DNA of 64,000 bases from Pseudomonas sp. FP453 (GCF_030687495.1 NZ_CP117435.1:3910501-3974500), one strand, 5' to 3'; counted from the stretch's first letter, positions 51,283 through 62,573 are shown. Numbers and translations: made by a program. Notes: generated from the sequence alone by a model not told the origin.

Positions 51283-52209
51283 TCAGAGGTCTGGCTTTCC
51301 TGCAAGCTGCTGTATGCCCAACGGTAGCGCCTTGACCTCCAACCCCACCACCTGCTCCCGCACCACCCGCCCCTCCGCCCGATTGCGGATAAAACCCGTG
51401 CGGGTAAACCGCTCAAGAAACGGCACCGACAGGTTCTGCTCCGGTAACGCGCTTTGCGTCGCATCCCCGAGCAACGTGTAAGTCGCCGTCGTCAAATGCC
51501 GTGTGTTCACTTCACTGGCAATCCGCCCGTTCTCCAGGACGATTGCACGGTTGGTCACCCGTTGCAGGTCGGACAACCGCTGGGAGATATAGAGGATGGC
51601 CACCCCTCGGCTGCGCTGGCTATCGACCAGTTCCAGCAGGCGCTCGGCGTCGGTGTCCGACAGCGCGGCGGTGGGTTCGTCGAGGATCAGCAACCGAGGT
51701 TGCAGGGCGAAGGCGCGGGCCAGCACCAGCAGTTGGCGGTCGGCCTGGCCGAGGCGTTCGACCGGCAGTTGCAGCGGCAGGTCCAGGCCCAAGCCGGCGG
51801 CGATGGTTTCGGCGCGTTGCAGGAGGTTTTTGCGGTTGAGCAGGAAGTCCGCGCCGGGCAGGCACAGTTCGTCCAGCAGCAGGTTTTCGGCAACGCTCAG
51901 GCCCGGGGCGATGCCTTCGTCGGGGCGCTGGTGCACCGCGACAATCCCCACCCGGCGAGCCGACAACGGCGAGATAAACCGTTGCCGCAGCCCATCGACC
52001 CACAGCTCACCGGCATCCGGCGCGAGGGTGCCGCCGAGGATGTTGACCAAGGTGGACTTGCCCGCGCCTTCCACACCCAACAAGCCCACGCCTTCGCCCG
52101 GGTATAGCTCCAGGCTGACCTGATCCAGCGCCCGCTGGGTGCCAAAGGTCTTGCACAGGTCACGCGCGCGGACCAGGGGCTGGGGTGCAACGGCAACGGG
52201 GTTGCTCAT
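51283..52209 (-). pseudogene. sugar ABC transporter ATPase with internal deletion and lost C-terminus
   Basis: The first ~235 residues form a full RbsA/MglA-type first ATPase domain: GVEGAGKSTLVNILGG, VERLGQADRQLLVLARAF and LLILDEPTAALSD. The remaining ~70 residues jump straight to a piece from the late part of the second ATPase domain (ENLSVPFLERFTRTGFIRNR AEG) and stop at LAGKPDL where relatives continue with the second signature motif. Full-length proteins have about 500 residues; this has 308. An internal deletion plus truncation is the simplest reading. No sugar permease genes follow, so the transport locus is a remnant next to the AT-rich ABC patch. Confidence 0.65.
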
Positions 52210-52404
52210 GGCTAATCTCTAATGCGCTACGGTGACTCATTACAGCGCGACGAGGCGCTGATTTACTCCGTGTAACAATGAGTTAGGTGGCGAATTAAAG
52301 GCAAAGCCTTATGAACAATCCAATAGCTGGATCGCATATGGATTGGTTTTTCAGTTATATGCGATGGGCGCTCAGCGTGTTGAATCCATTCAGCATCAGA
52401 CCGG

Positions 52405-52491
52405 TGTGGGAGCTGGCTTGCCTGCGATGCAGACACCCCGTTACATCAGGCACACCCAGTTGATGCCATCGCAGGCAAGCCAGCTCCCACA
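52405..52491. repeat. REPIN-like inverted repeat, copy 11 (complete)
   Basis: Complete arms with a 'gatgcaga ... tgatgccatcg' centre, the same subtype as the copy at 156-242. The 195 bp between it and the start of the broken sugar-ABC gene hold no recognisable feature. Confidence 0.92.
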
Positions 52492-52493
52492 GG

Positions 52494-52743
52494 GGAACGC
52501 GTCAGCTCCAGAGACCCGGTCGGCTACTAGGCCGCCGCGCTTTGTTTTTGATTTTGATCTTGGGCGCCCCGTTAAACACGCTGGCCCAAATCCATGTCGG
52601 ATTACGGGCACACCGAGCCTAGGCGAGGTGCCGAGTGTTGGGGCAAGAGCGTTTTGCTTACTTTTGCGCTCTTCAAAAGTGAGCCGCCGTAAGGGCGGAA
52701 CCATAAGCAGCCGTAACCCAAATAATGGATATGTACACAGAAA
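52494..52743. repeat. ~250-bp interspersed non-coding repeat
   Basis: The segment contains landmarks I recognise from a repeat scattered in many Pseudomonas genomes: CGGTCGGCTACTAGGCCGCC, a GATTTTGATCTTGGGCGCCC stretch, GGGCAAGAGCGTTTTGCTTA, GTGAGCCGCCGTAAGGGCGG and AATGGATATGTACACAG. It is bracketed by a complete and a half inverted repeat. The 110-residue minus-strand ORF across it (52441-52773) is translated repeat and not a gene. Repeat identity is from memory. Confidence 0.6.
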
Positions 52744-52774
52744 GACCGCTATCGCAGGCAAGCCAGCTCCCACA
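52744..52774. repeat. REPIN-like element, single right arm
   Basis: GACCGCTATCGCAGGCAAGC followed by CAGCTCCCACA is one arm only, at the edge of the 250-bp repeat and 35 bp from the NRPS stop. Confidence 0.88.
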
Positions 52775-52808
52775 CAAGCCAGCGTCTACATTCAATCAAT
52801 GTCAGGTT

Positions 52809-55800
52809 TCAAATCCGACGACGGCGATTGAGCGCAGGGATAGCGGTTTCAGCAACAGCCACTTGCTCAACCTGCGCCACCGTACACACCGCCAACTGCG
52901 CCAACGTCGGCTGACTGAACAACGTCCGCGCATCCACCTCCAGCCCCGCCTTGCGCATCCGCGCCACCACATTCACCGCCAGCAACGAATGCCCACCCAG
53001 TTCGAAAAAGTGATCGTGGCGCCCCACCCTTTCCAACTTCAACACCTCGGCCCAGATCCCAGCCATCACCGTTTCAACCTCCCCCACCGGCGCCACATAC
53101 GCGCGACTGAGCACCGACGCCAAACCAGGCTCCGGCAGCGCCTTGCGATCGAGCTTACCGGCCGGGTTCAGCGGCAACGCGTCAAGCTGCACAAACGCCG
53201 CCGGCACCATGTACTCCGGCAGTTGCTCCAGCACATGGGCACGCAACACCTCCGGGCTCGGCGCCTCGGCGCGCGGGGTGAAATACGCCACCAAACGCTC
53301 GTCACGAATCAGCACCGCCACTTCACGCAACGCCGGATGCGCCGCCAGGCACGCTTCGATTTCCCCCAGCTCCAGGCGCACGCCACGCAGCTTGACCTGG
53401 AAGTCGTTGCGCCCAAGAAATTGCAGGTCACCATCCGGCAAATACCGCACCAGGTCGCCGGTGCGGTACAGGCGATCACCGGCCACAAACGGGCTGTCGA
53501 TAAAACGCTCGGCGGTCAGCTGCGCCAGCCCCAGGTAACCGCGTGCCACGCCGACCCCGCCAATATGCAAGTGGCCGCTGACGCCCATCGGCACCGGCGC
53601 ATCGTGTTCGTCGAGCACGTACAGGCGGGTATTGCTGATCGGCCGACCAATCGGCAATTGCAGCGCAGGCACGCGGGCGCCCGGTGCCAGGGTCCAGGCG
53701 CTGCTATCCACCGTGGCTTCCGTGGGGCCATAGACGTTGTGCAAACGCACCTGCGGCAGACGCGCCTGCACGCCACGGGCCAGGGCCTCGGTGAGTTCGC
53801 CGCCGCCACACAGCACATCGGTCAGGCTGCTGCACAACGCCGACTCGTCCAGTTCGAGGAACTGCTGCAACATCGCCGGCACGAACTTGATCACAGTGAT
53901 TTTTTCATCACGGATCACCTGCGCCAGGTACGCCGGTTCGCGATGCCCATCGGGCCGCGCCAGCACCAGGCGCATGCCATTGGCCAGCGGCCAGAACAGC
54001 TCCCACACCGAGCCGTCGAAGCTGAACGGCGCACGTTGCAACAGCGCGCCGCCTTCGGCGTTCGGGCACAGCTGCGAGCCCCAGTGCAGCAGGTTGGTCA
54101 GGCCGCGGTGCTCGATCATCACGCCCTTGGGCGTGCCGGTGGAGCCCGAGGTGTACATCACGTAAGCCAGGTTGGTGGGGGTCAGCCCCGGCACCCGTGG
54201 GTTGCCGGCAGGCGCCTGCTGCCAGGTGCAGCGGTCGAAGTCGAACACCGGGATCGCCACGTCACCGGGCAAGTCGCGGGTGGCGCCCTGCACCAGCAAC
54301 GCCACCGGCTGGCTGTCGTGGAGCATGTAGGCCAGGCGTTCGCGGGGATAGCTCGGGTCCAGCGGCACATAGGCGCCGCCCGCCTTGAGAATGGCCAGCA
54401 ACCCCACCACCAGGTCGAGCCCGCGCTCGACGCACAGCGCCACTCGCGAGTCCGGCTGCACCCCGCGCTCGCGCAAGGCGTATGCAAGCCGATTGGCGCG
54501 CTCGTTGAGTTCACGATAAGTCAGTTGCAACGTGCCGGCCTGCACCGCCACGGCATGGGGGATGTGCCGCGCGTGGGCCTCGAACAGCGCTTGTACCGTC
54601 TGGGTTGCGTCGTGGTCGGTGGCGGTCGCGTTGAAGTCCACCAGCAGGCGGTGCAGTTCGCTGGTGGGCAGCACCGGCACGTCGCGCAATGGGCTTTGCG
54701 GGGCATGCTCAAGTGAGTCCGCCAGGCCGTTGAGCGCCGTGTCGAGGTAGCCCAGCAAACGCGCGGCACCGACCTGGCGCGGCGCCTTGGCCTTGAGGCG
54801 AAAGCCGCTGGCAACATCGTCCACGGTGAGCATCAGCGGATAACTGAGGATGTCTTCGCTGCTGAGCAAGGCGATGCCCGGCCCCAGGTCCGGCACGGCG
54901 TCTGCGGCGGTATGCCGATAATTGAGCAGGCTGTTGAACAGCGGCGCCACCTGGCTGCAACGTTGAGCCAGGGCGAGGGAGGCTTGCTCATGGACCAGCA
55001 GCGCGCTCAATTGGCGATGGGTGTCGCGCACCGCTTCGACCACATTCTGCCCGGCCAAACACAAGCGCAGCGGCAAGGTGTTGATGAACATGCCAAGGGC
55101 CCGGTCGGCGCCCTCGCCCGCTTGCAAGCGACCGAGCAGTACGCTGCCGAACACCACATCCTCACGGCCGGCCACGCGGCTGAGAACCTGGGCCCAGGCC
55201 AGGTGGAACAGGCTTGCGGCGCTCACGCCCAGGCCCCTTGCCTGCGCGCGCAAGCGCTGGTTGAGGGGGTCGCCCAACGCCTGTTCGGCGGCTTCGGTGT
55301 CGGCAGGCTGCGCCCGATATTCCTGAAGACCGAAGGCCAGGGTCGGCTCATCGACATCACCCAGACGCTCACGAAAGAACGCTTCGTGCGCCGCCTGATG
55401 CTCGGGCAGACGCGCCTGTGCGACCACATTGCGATACGGCACTGGCGCGGGCAAGCGCGCCTGCTCACCAAGCAGATGAGCACGTATTTCATCCAGCAGA
55501 ATCGTGGTCGACGTGGCGTCATTCACCAGGTGATGGAAGCGCAGCCGGGCGACCCAACGTTGCTGCTCCGGCTCCTGGCGATAGTCCAGGGCCATCAGCG
55601 GCGCCTGGCGCAGATCCAGCGGCGCACACGCTTCGTGCAGCGGTTCGACCCGCAGCGTCGCCGCGCGCCACACCACTTGCATCGGCTGCTCAAGGGCGTC
55701 CCACACCAGGCTGGTACGCAGGATATCGTGGCGGTCGATCACCTGTTGCAGCGCCTGGGCAAACTCGTCCAACTGCGCGCGGCCGGCAAAGCTGAACAGC

Positions 55801-58800
55801 GCCTGTTGCTGATACGGATCGTGCTCATCGGTGAGGTGGTGGTAGAGCAACCCTTCCTGCAACGGCGCCAGCGGGTAGATCTCCTGCACATTCGCCGCAC
55901 CACCGGGAATGCCGGCGACAATGCGATCCAGGCTGGCCTGATCCAGCGTGGCCAGGGCCAGCAGATCTGGCGTAAGGGCGACGCAATCAGCCGGCACGCG
56001 GTTGGCCGGCACGTCGCTGTCGCGGCCCTCGCTCACCGCCGCCAGGGCCGCCAGCGTCGGCTGGCCGAACAACACCTGCACATCGGCACGCAGGCCGGCC
56101 TGACGCATGCGTTGCACCAATTGCACCGCCAACAGCGAGTGGCCGCCCAGCTCGAAAAAGTGATCGTGCCGCCCCACTTGCGCGACCTGCAACAGCTCGG
56201 CCCACAGCAGGGCCAGGGTGGTTTCCACGCCCTCGTGCGGGGCCTCGAACACACGCGTCACGAAGGCGTCCTGAGTCGGTGCTGGCAATGCTTTGCGGTC
56301 GAGTTTGCCGTTGGCGGTCAGCGGCAACGCCGCCAGCCGGGTGTAGGCCACGGGCAGCATGTAGTCGGGCAACGAGGCTTGCAGGTGGCTGCGCAACGCG
56401 TCGATTGCCACCGGCTCACGCTCGATAAACCAGGCCAGCAGCTGCCCTTCGCGACACAGCACCACCGCGTCGGCAACCTGTGGGTGAGCGGCCAGCGCCG
56501 CGTCGATCTCGCCCAGTTCGATACGCACGCCACGGATCTTCACCTGGTCATCGTTGCGGCCGAGGTATTCCAGATTGCCGTCGGGCAGCCAGCGTGCCAG
56601 GTCGCCGGTGCGGTACATGCGCCCGCCCGTGTCGGGGTCATCGACGAAGCGCTGCGCCGTCAGGTCCGGCCGGTTGAAGTAACCACGGGCCACGCCTTTG
56701 CCGCCCACGTACAACTCCCCCGTGACGCCAATGGGCACCGGGCGCTGCTGCGCATCCAGCAGGTAAACGCAGGCATTCGCCACCGGCGCGCCAATATGCA
56801 ACGGCCGCCCCACCTCGACGCGGCCGGAGGTGGCGACCACCGTGGCTTCGGTCGGCCCGTAGTTGTTGACCACGGCAAAGGTCTGCGCCTGGGGCAACGC
56901 GCGCAGGCGGTCGCCGCCAATCAGCAAGGTGCGCAAGGTCGGATGGCCCAGGCCCTGGCTGAAAGCGTATTCGGCCACCGGCGTTGGCAAGAAACACACG
57001 TCCAGCGGTTGCGCCTGCCACCAGTGCAACAGCGCGTCGATGTCCTCGGCGCCGTCATGGGCCGGTGGCAGGTGCAAGGTGGCGCCCACGCACAACGCCG
57101 GCCAGACTTCCCAGGCCATCGCATCAAAGCCAAACCCGGCGACACTCGCGGTATGGCTGCCGGCGTGCAGGTCGAACGCCTGGCAGTGCCAGTCCACGAG
57201 ATTGCAGACGCTGTGGTGCTCGACCATCACGCCCTTGGGCAAACCAGTGGAACCGGAGGTGTAAATCACATAGGCCAGGTGCGTCGGGCTGACCGCAACA
57301 CGCGGCGGCTGGGTTGCCGGCTCTGCTGCGTGGCCCAGCACGATCACGGGCACCGCCAGCGGGGGCAGGCGGTGCAACAGCTCGGGTTGGACCAGTACCA
57401 GCACCGGCGCGCTGTCGTGCAGCAAGTAATGCAGGCGCTCGGCGGGATGGGCCGGGTCGACCGGCACGTAGCAGGCGCCGGCCTTGAGAATCGCCAACAA
57501 CCCCACCAGCGTGTCGAGGCCGCGCCGGGCGAGGATTACCACCCGATCATCCGGCTGCACGCCGTGGGCCAGCAGTTGATGGGCCAAGCCATTGGCCTGC
57601 TGGTCGAGTTCGGCGTAGGTCAGCGACTGCCCCTGATACTTCGCCGCAATGGCCTGCGGCGCGCGCGCGACCTGCGCCGCGATGCGCTCGTGCACGGTGT
57701 GCGGTTCAACCAGCGGCCGCGCCGTGGCATTCCACTGCTGCAACCGGGCCTGCTCGGCCGGCGTCACCAACGCCAGTTCACCGACCGGCACCGCGCTGTC
57801 GTCCAGCCCCTGCTCCAGCAGCCAGATCAAACGCTGCGCCAGCGCCTGCACCTCGGCGTGCTGAAAATACCCCTCGTTGTACACACAATGCAGGCACGCA
57901 CTGCCCTGCTGGCGGTTGCTGCGCAGGTGGATGGCCAACGGCAGCGGCTCATGTCGGTTCGACACTTTGACTGCCCGGGCCTGGACGTCGCCGTAACGCA
58001 GGTCATGGTCATCCTGTTCGAACGACAGCGACACCTCGAACACCTGCTCGCGCCCACTGCGGCGCAGGCCCAGCTCGCGGTTCAGCTCGCTCAAGGGAAA
58101 GCGCTGGTGGCGAAAATCCTGCTGGAGTTGGTCACGTACGCCACGCACCAACTCACCAAAGGGCAATTGCCCATCGAACTGCAAACGCACCGCACTGACC
58201 TGGGCAAACATCCCGACCGTGGCGCGAAACCGGGCGTTGGCGCGGTTGAGAATCGGCACCCCCACCACCCATTCCTCACGCTGGCCGGTGCGGGTGAAAT
58301 ACACGTGAAGCGCCGCCAGCAGCACATGAAACGCTGACGCCTGGTAACCCGTGGCAACCTGCTCCATGCGTTCGAGCAAGGCCAGCGGAAAGTCCTGCAC
58401 CCAGGTATTGCTCGGCGCCTTGGCGGTGTGGCGCGGTGTCAGCAGCGGTTCCGGCAAGGTCTGGTACTTGTCCAGCCAATAGGCACGGTCACGGGCATAA
58501 CGCGGCGACTGCCGATAGCTCAGGTCGGCGTCGATAAAGTCGCGATAGGACGGCGCCTGCTGCACCAGCGCCCGCCCCTGCTCCAGGGCGCTGTACAGGC
58601 CGGCAAGGGATTGCAGCATCTGGCCAAAGCCCCAGCCATCGAGGATCAAGTGATGGGCCTGGGTGCCGAGGCGGTAGTGCTGGCTGCCAAGCTTGACCAG
58701 GAAGAAGCGGAACAGCGGCTCGCCTGCCAGGGCATAGGGCCGGGCCATCTGCGCCTGCATCAGGGCCTGGAACGCCGCGAGGGGGTCGGGCTGCGCCGAC

Positions 58801-59078
58801 ACGTCATGCAGAACCACCTCGGCCGCCATCTCGGCCACAAAGGTTTGCTCGGGCAAGCCATCCGCGCCGCCATGCAGTTGGCTGCGCAGCGCATCGTGGG
58901 TGGCCACCAGTTGCGCGACGGCGCGCTCGATCAGCGCCGGCACCACGGCACCGGCAAAGTCCACGTAGCCACCGATGTTGTACAGCGGCGAGTCGCCCTG
59001 GCGCAGTTGGTCGAGCCAGATGTCCTGTTGGGCGGCGGTGAGGGGCAAGCGGGTCGGCAGGCAGGGTAAGGGCTGCAT
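52809..59078 (-). CDS. two-module non-ribosomal peptide synthetase, no thioesterase (C-A-T-C-A-T)
   Basis: A 2089-residue NRPS. C1 has HHLILDG (142-148). A1 (about 460-960) has [10 protein letters not shown] and YRTGDLARW; its ten-residue pocket code reads DAWFLGNVVK, the classic leucine code. T1 carries its phosphopantetheine Ser at 981 ([10 protein letters not shown]). C2 has HHLVNDA (1182-1188), Gly replaced by Ala. A2 (about 1480-2000) reads DGWKLGVVDK, which I cannot assign; its second half equals the Glu/Gln codes. T2 Ser is at 2031, and the protein ends 58 residues later without TE or reductase. The ATG at 59078 has AGAAGGA upstream, so the longer reading to 59153 is rejected. It is divergent from a LuxR regulator and an efflux-channel gene. 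The product is unknown. Confidence 0.9.
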   Translation of the reverse strand: MQPLPCLPTRLPLTAAQQDIWLDQLRQGDSPLYNIGGYVDFAGAVVPALIERAVAQLVATHDALRSQLHGGADGLPEQTFVAEMAAEVVLHDVSAQPDPLAAFQALMQAQMARPYALAGEPLFRFFLVKLGSQHYRLGTQAHHLILDGWGFGQMLQSLAGLYSALEQGRALVQQAPSYRDFIDADLSYRQSPRYARDRAYWLDKYQTLPEPLLTPRHTAKAPSNTWVQDFPLALLERMEQVATGYQASAFHVLLAALHVYFTRTGQREEWVVGVPILNRANARFRATVGMFAQVSAVRLQFDGQLPFGELVRGVRDQLQQDFRHQRFPLSELNRELGLRRSGREQVFEVSLSFEQDDHDLRYGDVQARAVKVSNRHEPLPLAIHLRSNRQQGSACLHCVYNEGYFQHAEVQALAQRLIWLLEQGLDDSAVPVGELALVTPAEQARLQQWNATARPLVEPHTVHERIAAQVARAPQAIAAKYQGQSLTYAELDQQANGLAHQLLAHGVQPDDRVVILARRGLDTLVGLLAILKAGACYVPVDPAHPAERLHYLLHDSAPVLVLVQPELLHRLPPLAVPVIVLGHAAEPATQPPRVAVSPTHLAYVIYTSGSTGLPKGVMVEHHSVCNLVDWHCQAFDLHAGSHTASVAGFGFDAMAWEVWPALCVGATLHLPPAHDGAEDIDALLHWWQAQPLDVCFLPTPVAEYAFSQGLGHPTLRTLLIGGDRLRALPQAQTFAVVNNYGPTEATVVATSGRVEVGRPLHIGAPVANACVYLLDAQQRPVPIGVTGELYVGGKGVARGYFNRPDLTAQRFVDDPDTGGRMYRTGDLARWLPDGNLEYLGRNDDQVKIRGVRIELGEIDAALAAHPQVADAVVLCREGQLLAWFIEREPVAIDALRSHLQASLPDYMLPVAYTRLAALPLTANGKLDRKALPAPTQDAFVTRVFEAPHEGVETTLALLWAELLQVAQVGRHDHFFELGGHSLLAVQLVQRMRQAGLRADVQVLFGQPTLAALAAVSEGRDSDVPANRVPADCVALTPDLLALATLDQASLDRIVAGIPGGAANVQEIYPLAPLQEGLLYHHLTDEHDPYQQQALFSFAGRAQLDEFAQALQQVIDRHDILRTSLVWDALEQPMQVVWRAATLRVEPLHEACAPLDLRQAPLMALDYRQEPEQQRWVARLRFHHLVNDATSTTILLDEIRAHLLGEQARLPAPVPYRNVVAQARLPEHQAAHEAFFRERLGDVDEPTLAFGLQEYRAQPADTEAAEQALGDPLNQRLRAQARGLGVSAASLFHLAWAQVLSRVAGREDVVFGSVLLGRLQAGEGADRALGMFINTLPLRLCLAGQNVVEAVRDTHRQLSALLVHEQASLALAQRCSQVAPLFNSLLNYRHTAADAVPDLGPGIALLSSEDILSYPLMLTVDDVASGFRLKAKAPRQVGAARLLGYLDTALNGLADSLEHAPQSPLRDVPVLPTSELHRLLVDFNATATDHDATQTVQALFEAHARHIPHAVAVQAGTLQLTYRELNERANRLAYALRERGVQPDSRVALCVERGLDLVVGLLAILKAGGAYVPLDPSYPRERLAYMLHDSQPVALLVQGATRDLPGDVAIPVFDFDRCTWQQAPAGNPRVPGLTPTNLAYVMYTSGSTGTPKGVMIEHRGLTNLLHWGSQLCPNAEGGALLQRAPFSFDGSVWELFWPLANGMRLVLARPDGHREPAYLAQVIRDEKITVIKFVPAMLQQFLELDESALCSSLTDVLCGGGELTEALARGVQARLPQVRLHNVYGPTEATVDSSAWTLAPGARVPALQLPIGRPISNTRLYVLDEHDAPVPMGVSGHLHIGGVGVARGYLGLAQLTAERFIDSPFVAGDRLYRTGDLVRYLPDGDLQFLGRNDFQVKLRGVRLELGEIEACLAAHPALREVAVLIRDERLVAYFTPRAEAPSPEVLRAHVLEQLPEYMVPAAFVQLDALPLNPAGKLDRKALPEPGLASVLSRAYVAPVGEVETVMAGIWAEVLKLERVGRHDHFFELGGHSLLAVNVVARMRKAGLEVDARTLFSQPTLAQLAVCTVAQVEQVAVAETAIPALNRRRRI

Positions 59079-59188
59079 AAGATCCTTCTCATGGGTATCA
59101 GGCACTGGCCGCGCAGGAGGGCCCACTACGGCGAAATTGCCGGATTTGAGCATGGGGTCCGGGGCCTGTCTGTCACCCTAAACCCGGA

Positions 59189-59249
59189 CATCCAAATGGA
59201 TGGAATTGGGTTTGGCGGAAGGCCCACCGCTGAAACGATTAAATGGATG
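59189..59249. promoter_or_regulatory. palindrome and half-site repeat in the NRPS/LuxR divergent region
   Basis: CATCCAAATGGATG (59189-59202) is an inverted repeat of CATCCA around AA. The half AAATGGATG recurs at 59241-59249, 47 bp further. Both lie upstream of the NRPS start, about 110-170 bp away. They are candidate sites for the LuxR-type regulator. The rest of the 438-bp gap is AT-rich toward the regulator gene (about 59290-59355) and holds no gene. Confidence 0.4.
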
Positions 59250-59516
59250 TAGGACATTCGCTATGACTGGCCGATGCCGCTTGGTTGCAAGCCGCCAAAA
59301 TGAAAATAATTTATTTTTAATTTCAATAACTTAACTAACATTTCAGATTATTTTCCAGTTTTCTCAGGCGGAAAACACTGTCAGAAACGTCGAATTAATG
59401 ACGTTGTTTTTATGGCAGCTTGTGTCACGCATTTCTGCTACATACGTAGGACAAATCACCTGGCTGAATAGGATTTCACGGGCTGATTGCTGACGATTTT
59501 GGACATCAAGGATGAG

Positions 59517-60299
59517 ATGGCTATGAGCTTGACGCAGAGTATTGGCACCACGGACAACCCGCATTTCTACGCCGAGATGGGTGAGTTGATTGCAACCAGT
59601 GGCCATGAGGCTTTCGCCGCCAACCTGTTGCAACTGGTCGACAAGTGGGTACCGATCCACCTGGTCGACCTCAGTGAATGGACCCTCGATGAAACCCGCG
59701 ACAGCGTGCTCGACATCACCTTGCTCGGCAGCGCGGGGCTCAAGCAGGCGTGGTCGGCGCCCCAGACCCTGCACCCGCTCGACACCCATCCGCTGCTGCG
59801 GGACATGTTGCGCATGCAGGCCCCGCTGCTGATCCAGATGAAAGCCAAGGGCGGCAGTTCACACCAGTGCAACCTGGTGTCGCGCCAGGCCAGCCGGCGC
59901 TGTGTGATTTCCTTGTACCGCCCGCCTACCCAGCGCGGTTTTTCCCTCGCCGAGTTGTCGTTTCTCAAGTGCCTTTCGGAGACCCTGTTGCCCCTGATGG
60001 AGCGGCATGCACACAGCCTGCGCCAAGCGCCACACAGCGAGGTCGAAGCGCCACATAGCGTGCAGGAACAGTCGCAATTGCAGCGTGAGTTCTACAAGCG
60101 CCTGGCGCTCAGCGATATCACCTTGTCGGCGCGGGAGCAGGAAGTCTGCCTGGGCCTGTTGACCGGTGGCACCGTGCCGCAGATGGCGCAAAAGCTCAGC
60201 GTGAAAAACAGCTCGGTGGAGACCTACCTCAAGCGTGCCGCCGCCAAGCTGGGCGTGAGCGGCCGACATGGGCTGGCGAAATGGATGGTGGGCGCCTGA
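59517..60299 (+). CDS. LuxR-type transcriptional regulator linked to the NRPS
   Basis: A 260-residue regulator. The first ~180 residues form an unrecognised sensory domain (starting [20 protein letters not shown]), and the C-terminal LuxR helix-turn-helix is at about 200-255 ([39 protein letters not shown]). There is no receiver domain. The ATG at 59517 is chosen because AAGGATGAG lies just upstream; the TTG at 59487 is less likely. It is divergent from the NRPS, and its stop overlaps the efflux-channel start by one base (TGATG). It is the probable pathway-specific regulator. Confidence 0.8.
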   Translation: MAMSLTQSIGTTDNPHFYAEMGELIATSGHEAFAANLLQLVDKWVPIHLVDLSEWTLDETRDSVLDITLLGSAGLKQAWSAPQTLHPLDTHPLLRDMLRMQAPLLIQMKAKGGSSHQCNLVSRQASRRCVISLYRPPTQRGFSLAELSFLKCLSETLLPLMERHAHSLRQAPHSEVEAPHSVQEQSQLQREFYKRLALSDITLSAREQEVCLGLLTGGTVPQMAQKLSVKNSSVETYLKRAAAKLGVSGRHGLAKWMVGA

Positions 60300-61741
60300 T
60301 GCGCACTCTGACGCTCACCCTCGCCTGCCTGCTCGGCGGTTGCTCGCTGATCCCGCACTACCAGCGGCCCGCCGCGCCAATCCCGGCGCAGTATCCCCAG
60401 GGCGGGGTGTACACCTCGGCGGTCACCACGGACTGGCAGCCGGTGTTCCAGGACCCGGCGCTGCAACAACTGATTGCCGAAGCGCTGCGCAACAACCGTG
60501 ACCTGCGGGTGGCGGCGTTGAATGTCGAAGCCTTCCAGGCGCAGTACCGCATCCAGCGCGCGGACCTGTTCCCGGCAGTGTCCGCCAGCGCCGTGGGCAA
60601 GCGGCAAAAGCTGCCCGCGGACGTGACCGGCACCGGCCAGTCCGCAATCACCTCAAGCTATTCCGCCACCTTGGGCCTCAGCGCCTACGAGCTGGATTTA
60701 TTCGGCCGCGTACGCAGCCTCAGCGAACAGGCGATGCTGACCTATCTGGGCACCGAACAGGCGCGGCGCAGCGCGCAATTGAGCCTGGTGGCCAACGTCG
60801 CCAACGCCTACCTGACCTGGCGGGCCGATCAGGAACTGCTGGCATTGGCCCAGCAAACCCTGGCCGCCGACGACCACAGCCTGCACCTGACCCAGCGCAG
60901 CAAAAACGCGGGCAAGGCTTCGGCGCTGGAGGTGGTGCAGGCCCGCACCAGCGTCGAAAGCACCCGTGCCAGCGTGGCCCGCTACCAACGCCAGGTGGCC
61001 CAGGACCTCAACAACCTGGCCTTGCTGGTGGGCGCGCCGGTGGATGCCACCCTGCCCGCCCGCCCGCTGACCACCGAACTGGTGGCGCAGGTGCCGGCCG
61101 GGCTGCCCTCGGACCTGCTGCAACGGCGCCCCGACATCCTCCAGGCCGAATACCAACTGCAAGCTGCCAATGCAAATATCGGCGCCGCCCGTGCCGCGTT
61201 TTTCCCGTCGGTGAGTCTCACCGCCAACACTGGCAGCGCCAGCACCGAACTGTCCGGGCTGTTCAAGGGCGGCTCTGGCACCTGGACCTTCCAGCCGCAG
61301 ATCAACCTGCCGATCTTCAACGCCGGCAGCCTGCGCGCCAGCCTCGACTACGCCAAGCTGCAAAAAGACATCAGCGTGGCCCAGTACGAAAAAGCCATCC
61401 AGGCCGCCTTCCAGGAAGTCGCCGACGGCCTCGCTGCACGCCAGACCTATACCGACCAACTCGCCGCGCAACGGGATTTTGTCGCGGCCAACCAGACGTA
61501 TTACAACTTGGCCCAGCATCGTTACCGCAGCGGGGTGGACAGCAACCTCACCTTTCTCGATGCACAGCGGGCGCTGTTCAGTTCGCAGCAGGCGTTGATC
61601 ATCGACAGGCTCGCGCAACTGGTGGCGCACGTGCGCTTGTATACAGCGCTGGGCGGCGCGTGGGGGGTCAGCGCAGCCCCGACTGCCGCAGCCGGTATTC
61701 CCCCGGCGTCACCTGGGCATAGCGCAGGAAAAACCGGCTGA
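60299..61741 (+). CDS. outer-membrane efflux lipoprotein (NodT/OprM family)
   Basis: A 480-residue outer-membrane factor. The lipobox is [10 protein letters not shown] (Cys at about 18). Two OEP repeats are visible ([40 protein letters not shown] and [20 protein letters not shown]). It starts by TGATG overlap with the LuxR gene, so the two are translationally coupled. No adaptor or inner-membrane pump gene is adjacent, so it must borrow partners. Proximity to the NRPS suggests export of the peptide. Its last 74 bases overlap the convergent hpaA gene. Confidence 0.88.
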   Translation: MRTLTLTLACLLGGCSLIPHYQRPAAPIPAQYPQGGVYTSAVTTDWQPVFQDPALQQLIAEALRNNRDLRVAALNVEAFQAQYRIQRADLFPAVSASAVGKRQKLPADVTGTGQSAITSSYSATLGLSAYELDLFGRVRSLSEQAMLTYLGTEQARRSAQLSLVANVANAYLTWRADQELLALAQQTLAADDHSLHLTQRSKNAGKASALEVVQARTSVESTRASVARYQRQVAQDLNNLALLVGAPVDATLPARPLTTELVAQVPAGLPSDLLQRRPDILQAEYQLQAANANIGAARAAFFPSVSLTANTGSASTELSGLFKGGSGTWTFQPQINLPIFNAGSLRASLDYAKLQKDISVAQYEKAIQAAFQEVADGLAARQTYTDQLAAQRDFVAANQTYYNLAQHRYRSGVDSNLTFLDAQRALFSSQQALIIDRLAQLVAHVRLYTALGGAWGVSAAPTAAAGIPPASPGHSAGKTG

Positions 61742-62528
61742 AATACGCCGGGTCCTTGAAGCCCAGCTGGTAGCAGATTTCATTTGCCGAGCTACCGGTA
61801 AACAACAGCAGACGCTTGGCCTCCTGCATCACACGTTCAAGGATCAGGCGCTTGGACGGCAGGTCGGCCAGGCGCCGGCAGACTTCATTGAGCCGCGCTT
61901 CGGTCACGCCGATGCCGGCGGCATAACGCGCCAGCGGCCAGTGCTCGAGGTAATGGGCTTCGATCAGTTCGTTGAAGCGATGGAAGATGCGCAGGTCTTC
62001 ATGGCGTGTAGGCCGCGCGGGCAACGAGTGGGCGCACAGGCGCAACAGGCGAATCATGATCAGCCGTGTAAGGCTGTCCAGGGCGGCGGCGCGCCCTGCG
62101 CGCTCGGCGTTGATTTCACTGCACAGTTCTTCGAACAGCTGATCCAGCCCCTGGCTTTGCGCCGTCAGCGCCACACACGCGGCGCCTGAGGCGAGGCTGG
62201 GGTCGGCTTCGATCAAGGCCCACACCAGTTGCTGGCGCACCGTCAGCACATGCCCATCGGCGTCCGCCTCGGTCACAAAGGCGTGAGGCACCGTGGGCGG
62301 CGTGAGAAAAAACATCGGGCCCGATTCCACATACTGGCGGTCATCCAGATACACCCGCACCGCGCCGCTTTTCACGTAATGCACCTGGAAAAACCGGTCA
62401 TGCCGATGCACGGGCATATTGCGCCCGAAAAAACCCGCCAGGTTGCCTAGCTTGTCGTAATGCACCTCGGCGTCGCTGTAACGCTGGTCGTAGACCTGCC
62501 CGATGTTGATATTGGGGATCGGCTGCAC
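61668..62528 (-). CDS. hpaA: AraC-family regulator of 4-hydroxyphenylacetate catabolism
   Basis: A 286-residue AraC/XylS regulator. The N-terminal cupin sensor ([20 protein letters not shown]) is followed by the C-terminal double helix-turn-helix (about 185-286: [40 protein letters not shown]). HpaA activates hpa genes in response to 4-hydroxyphenylacetate, and here it is divergent from hpaG1 across 128 bp. Its 3' end overlaps the efflux-channel gene on the other strand by 74 bases, joining two unrelated loci. Confidence 0.85.
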   Translation of the reverse strand: MQPIPNINIGQVYDQRYSDAEVHYDKLGNLAGFFGRNMPVHRHDRFFQVHYVKSGAVRVYLDDRQYVESGPMFFLTPPTVPHAFVTEADADGHVLTVRQQLVWALIEADPSLASGAACVALTAQSQGLDQLFEELCSEINAERAGRAAALDSLTRLIMIRLLRLCAHSLPARPTRHEDLRIFHRFNELIEAHYLEHWPLARYAAGIGVTEARLNEVCRRLADLPSKRLILERVMQEAKRLLLFTGSSANEICYQLGFKDPAYFSRFFLRYAQVTPGEYRLRQSGLR

Positions 62529-62573
62529 AGTGCCCTCTTCTTGTTGTTTTGATGCCGGTGGATTTTGCCATGC

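Noticed and set aside
51087..51464. 125-codon extension of the 60-codon ORF
   Set aside because: The first half overlaps the sugar-ABC coding region in another frame and is Arg/Trp-rich; only the last 60 codons look protein-like.
52441..52773. 110-codon minus-strand ORF
   Set aside because: Both ends are translated inverted-repeat arms and the middle is the interspersed repeat; ORFs like this are common annotation artefacts.
52725..54716. Plus-strand open frame of 663 codons
   Set aside because: It begins in a repeat and is antisense to the NRPS C-terminal module; low-complexity composition.
54912..58337. Plus-strand open frame of 1141 codons inside the NRPS
   Set aside because: It is antisense to a fully motif-supported NRPS and has no domain logic (runs of His/Gln/Arg); it arises from high-GC codon bias.
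59079..59516. PvdS iron-starvation promoter for the NRPS
   Set aside because: The one TAAAT on the plus strand is not followed by CGT at 16-17 bases and the minus strand has no match, so the NRPS was not assigned to the pyoverdine regulon.
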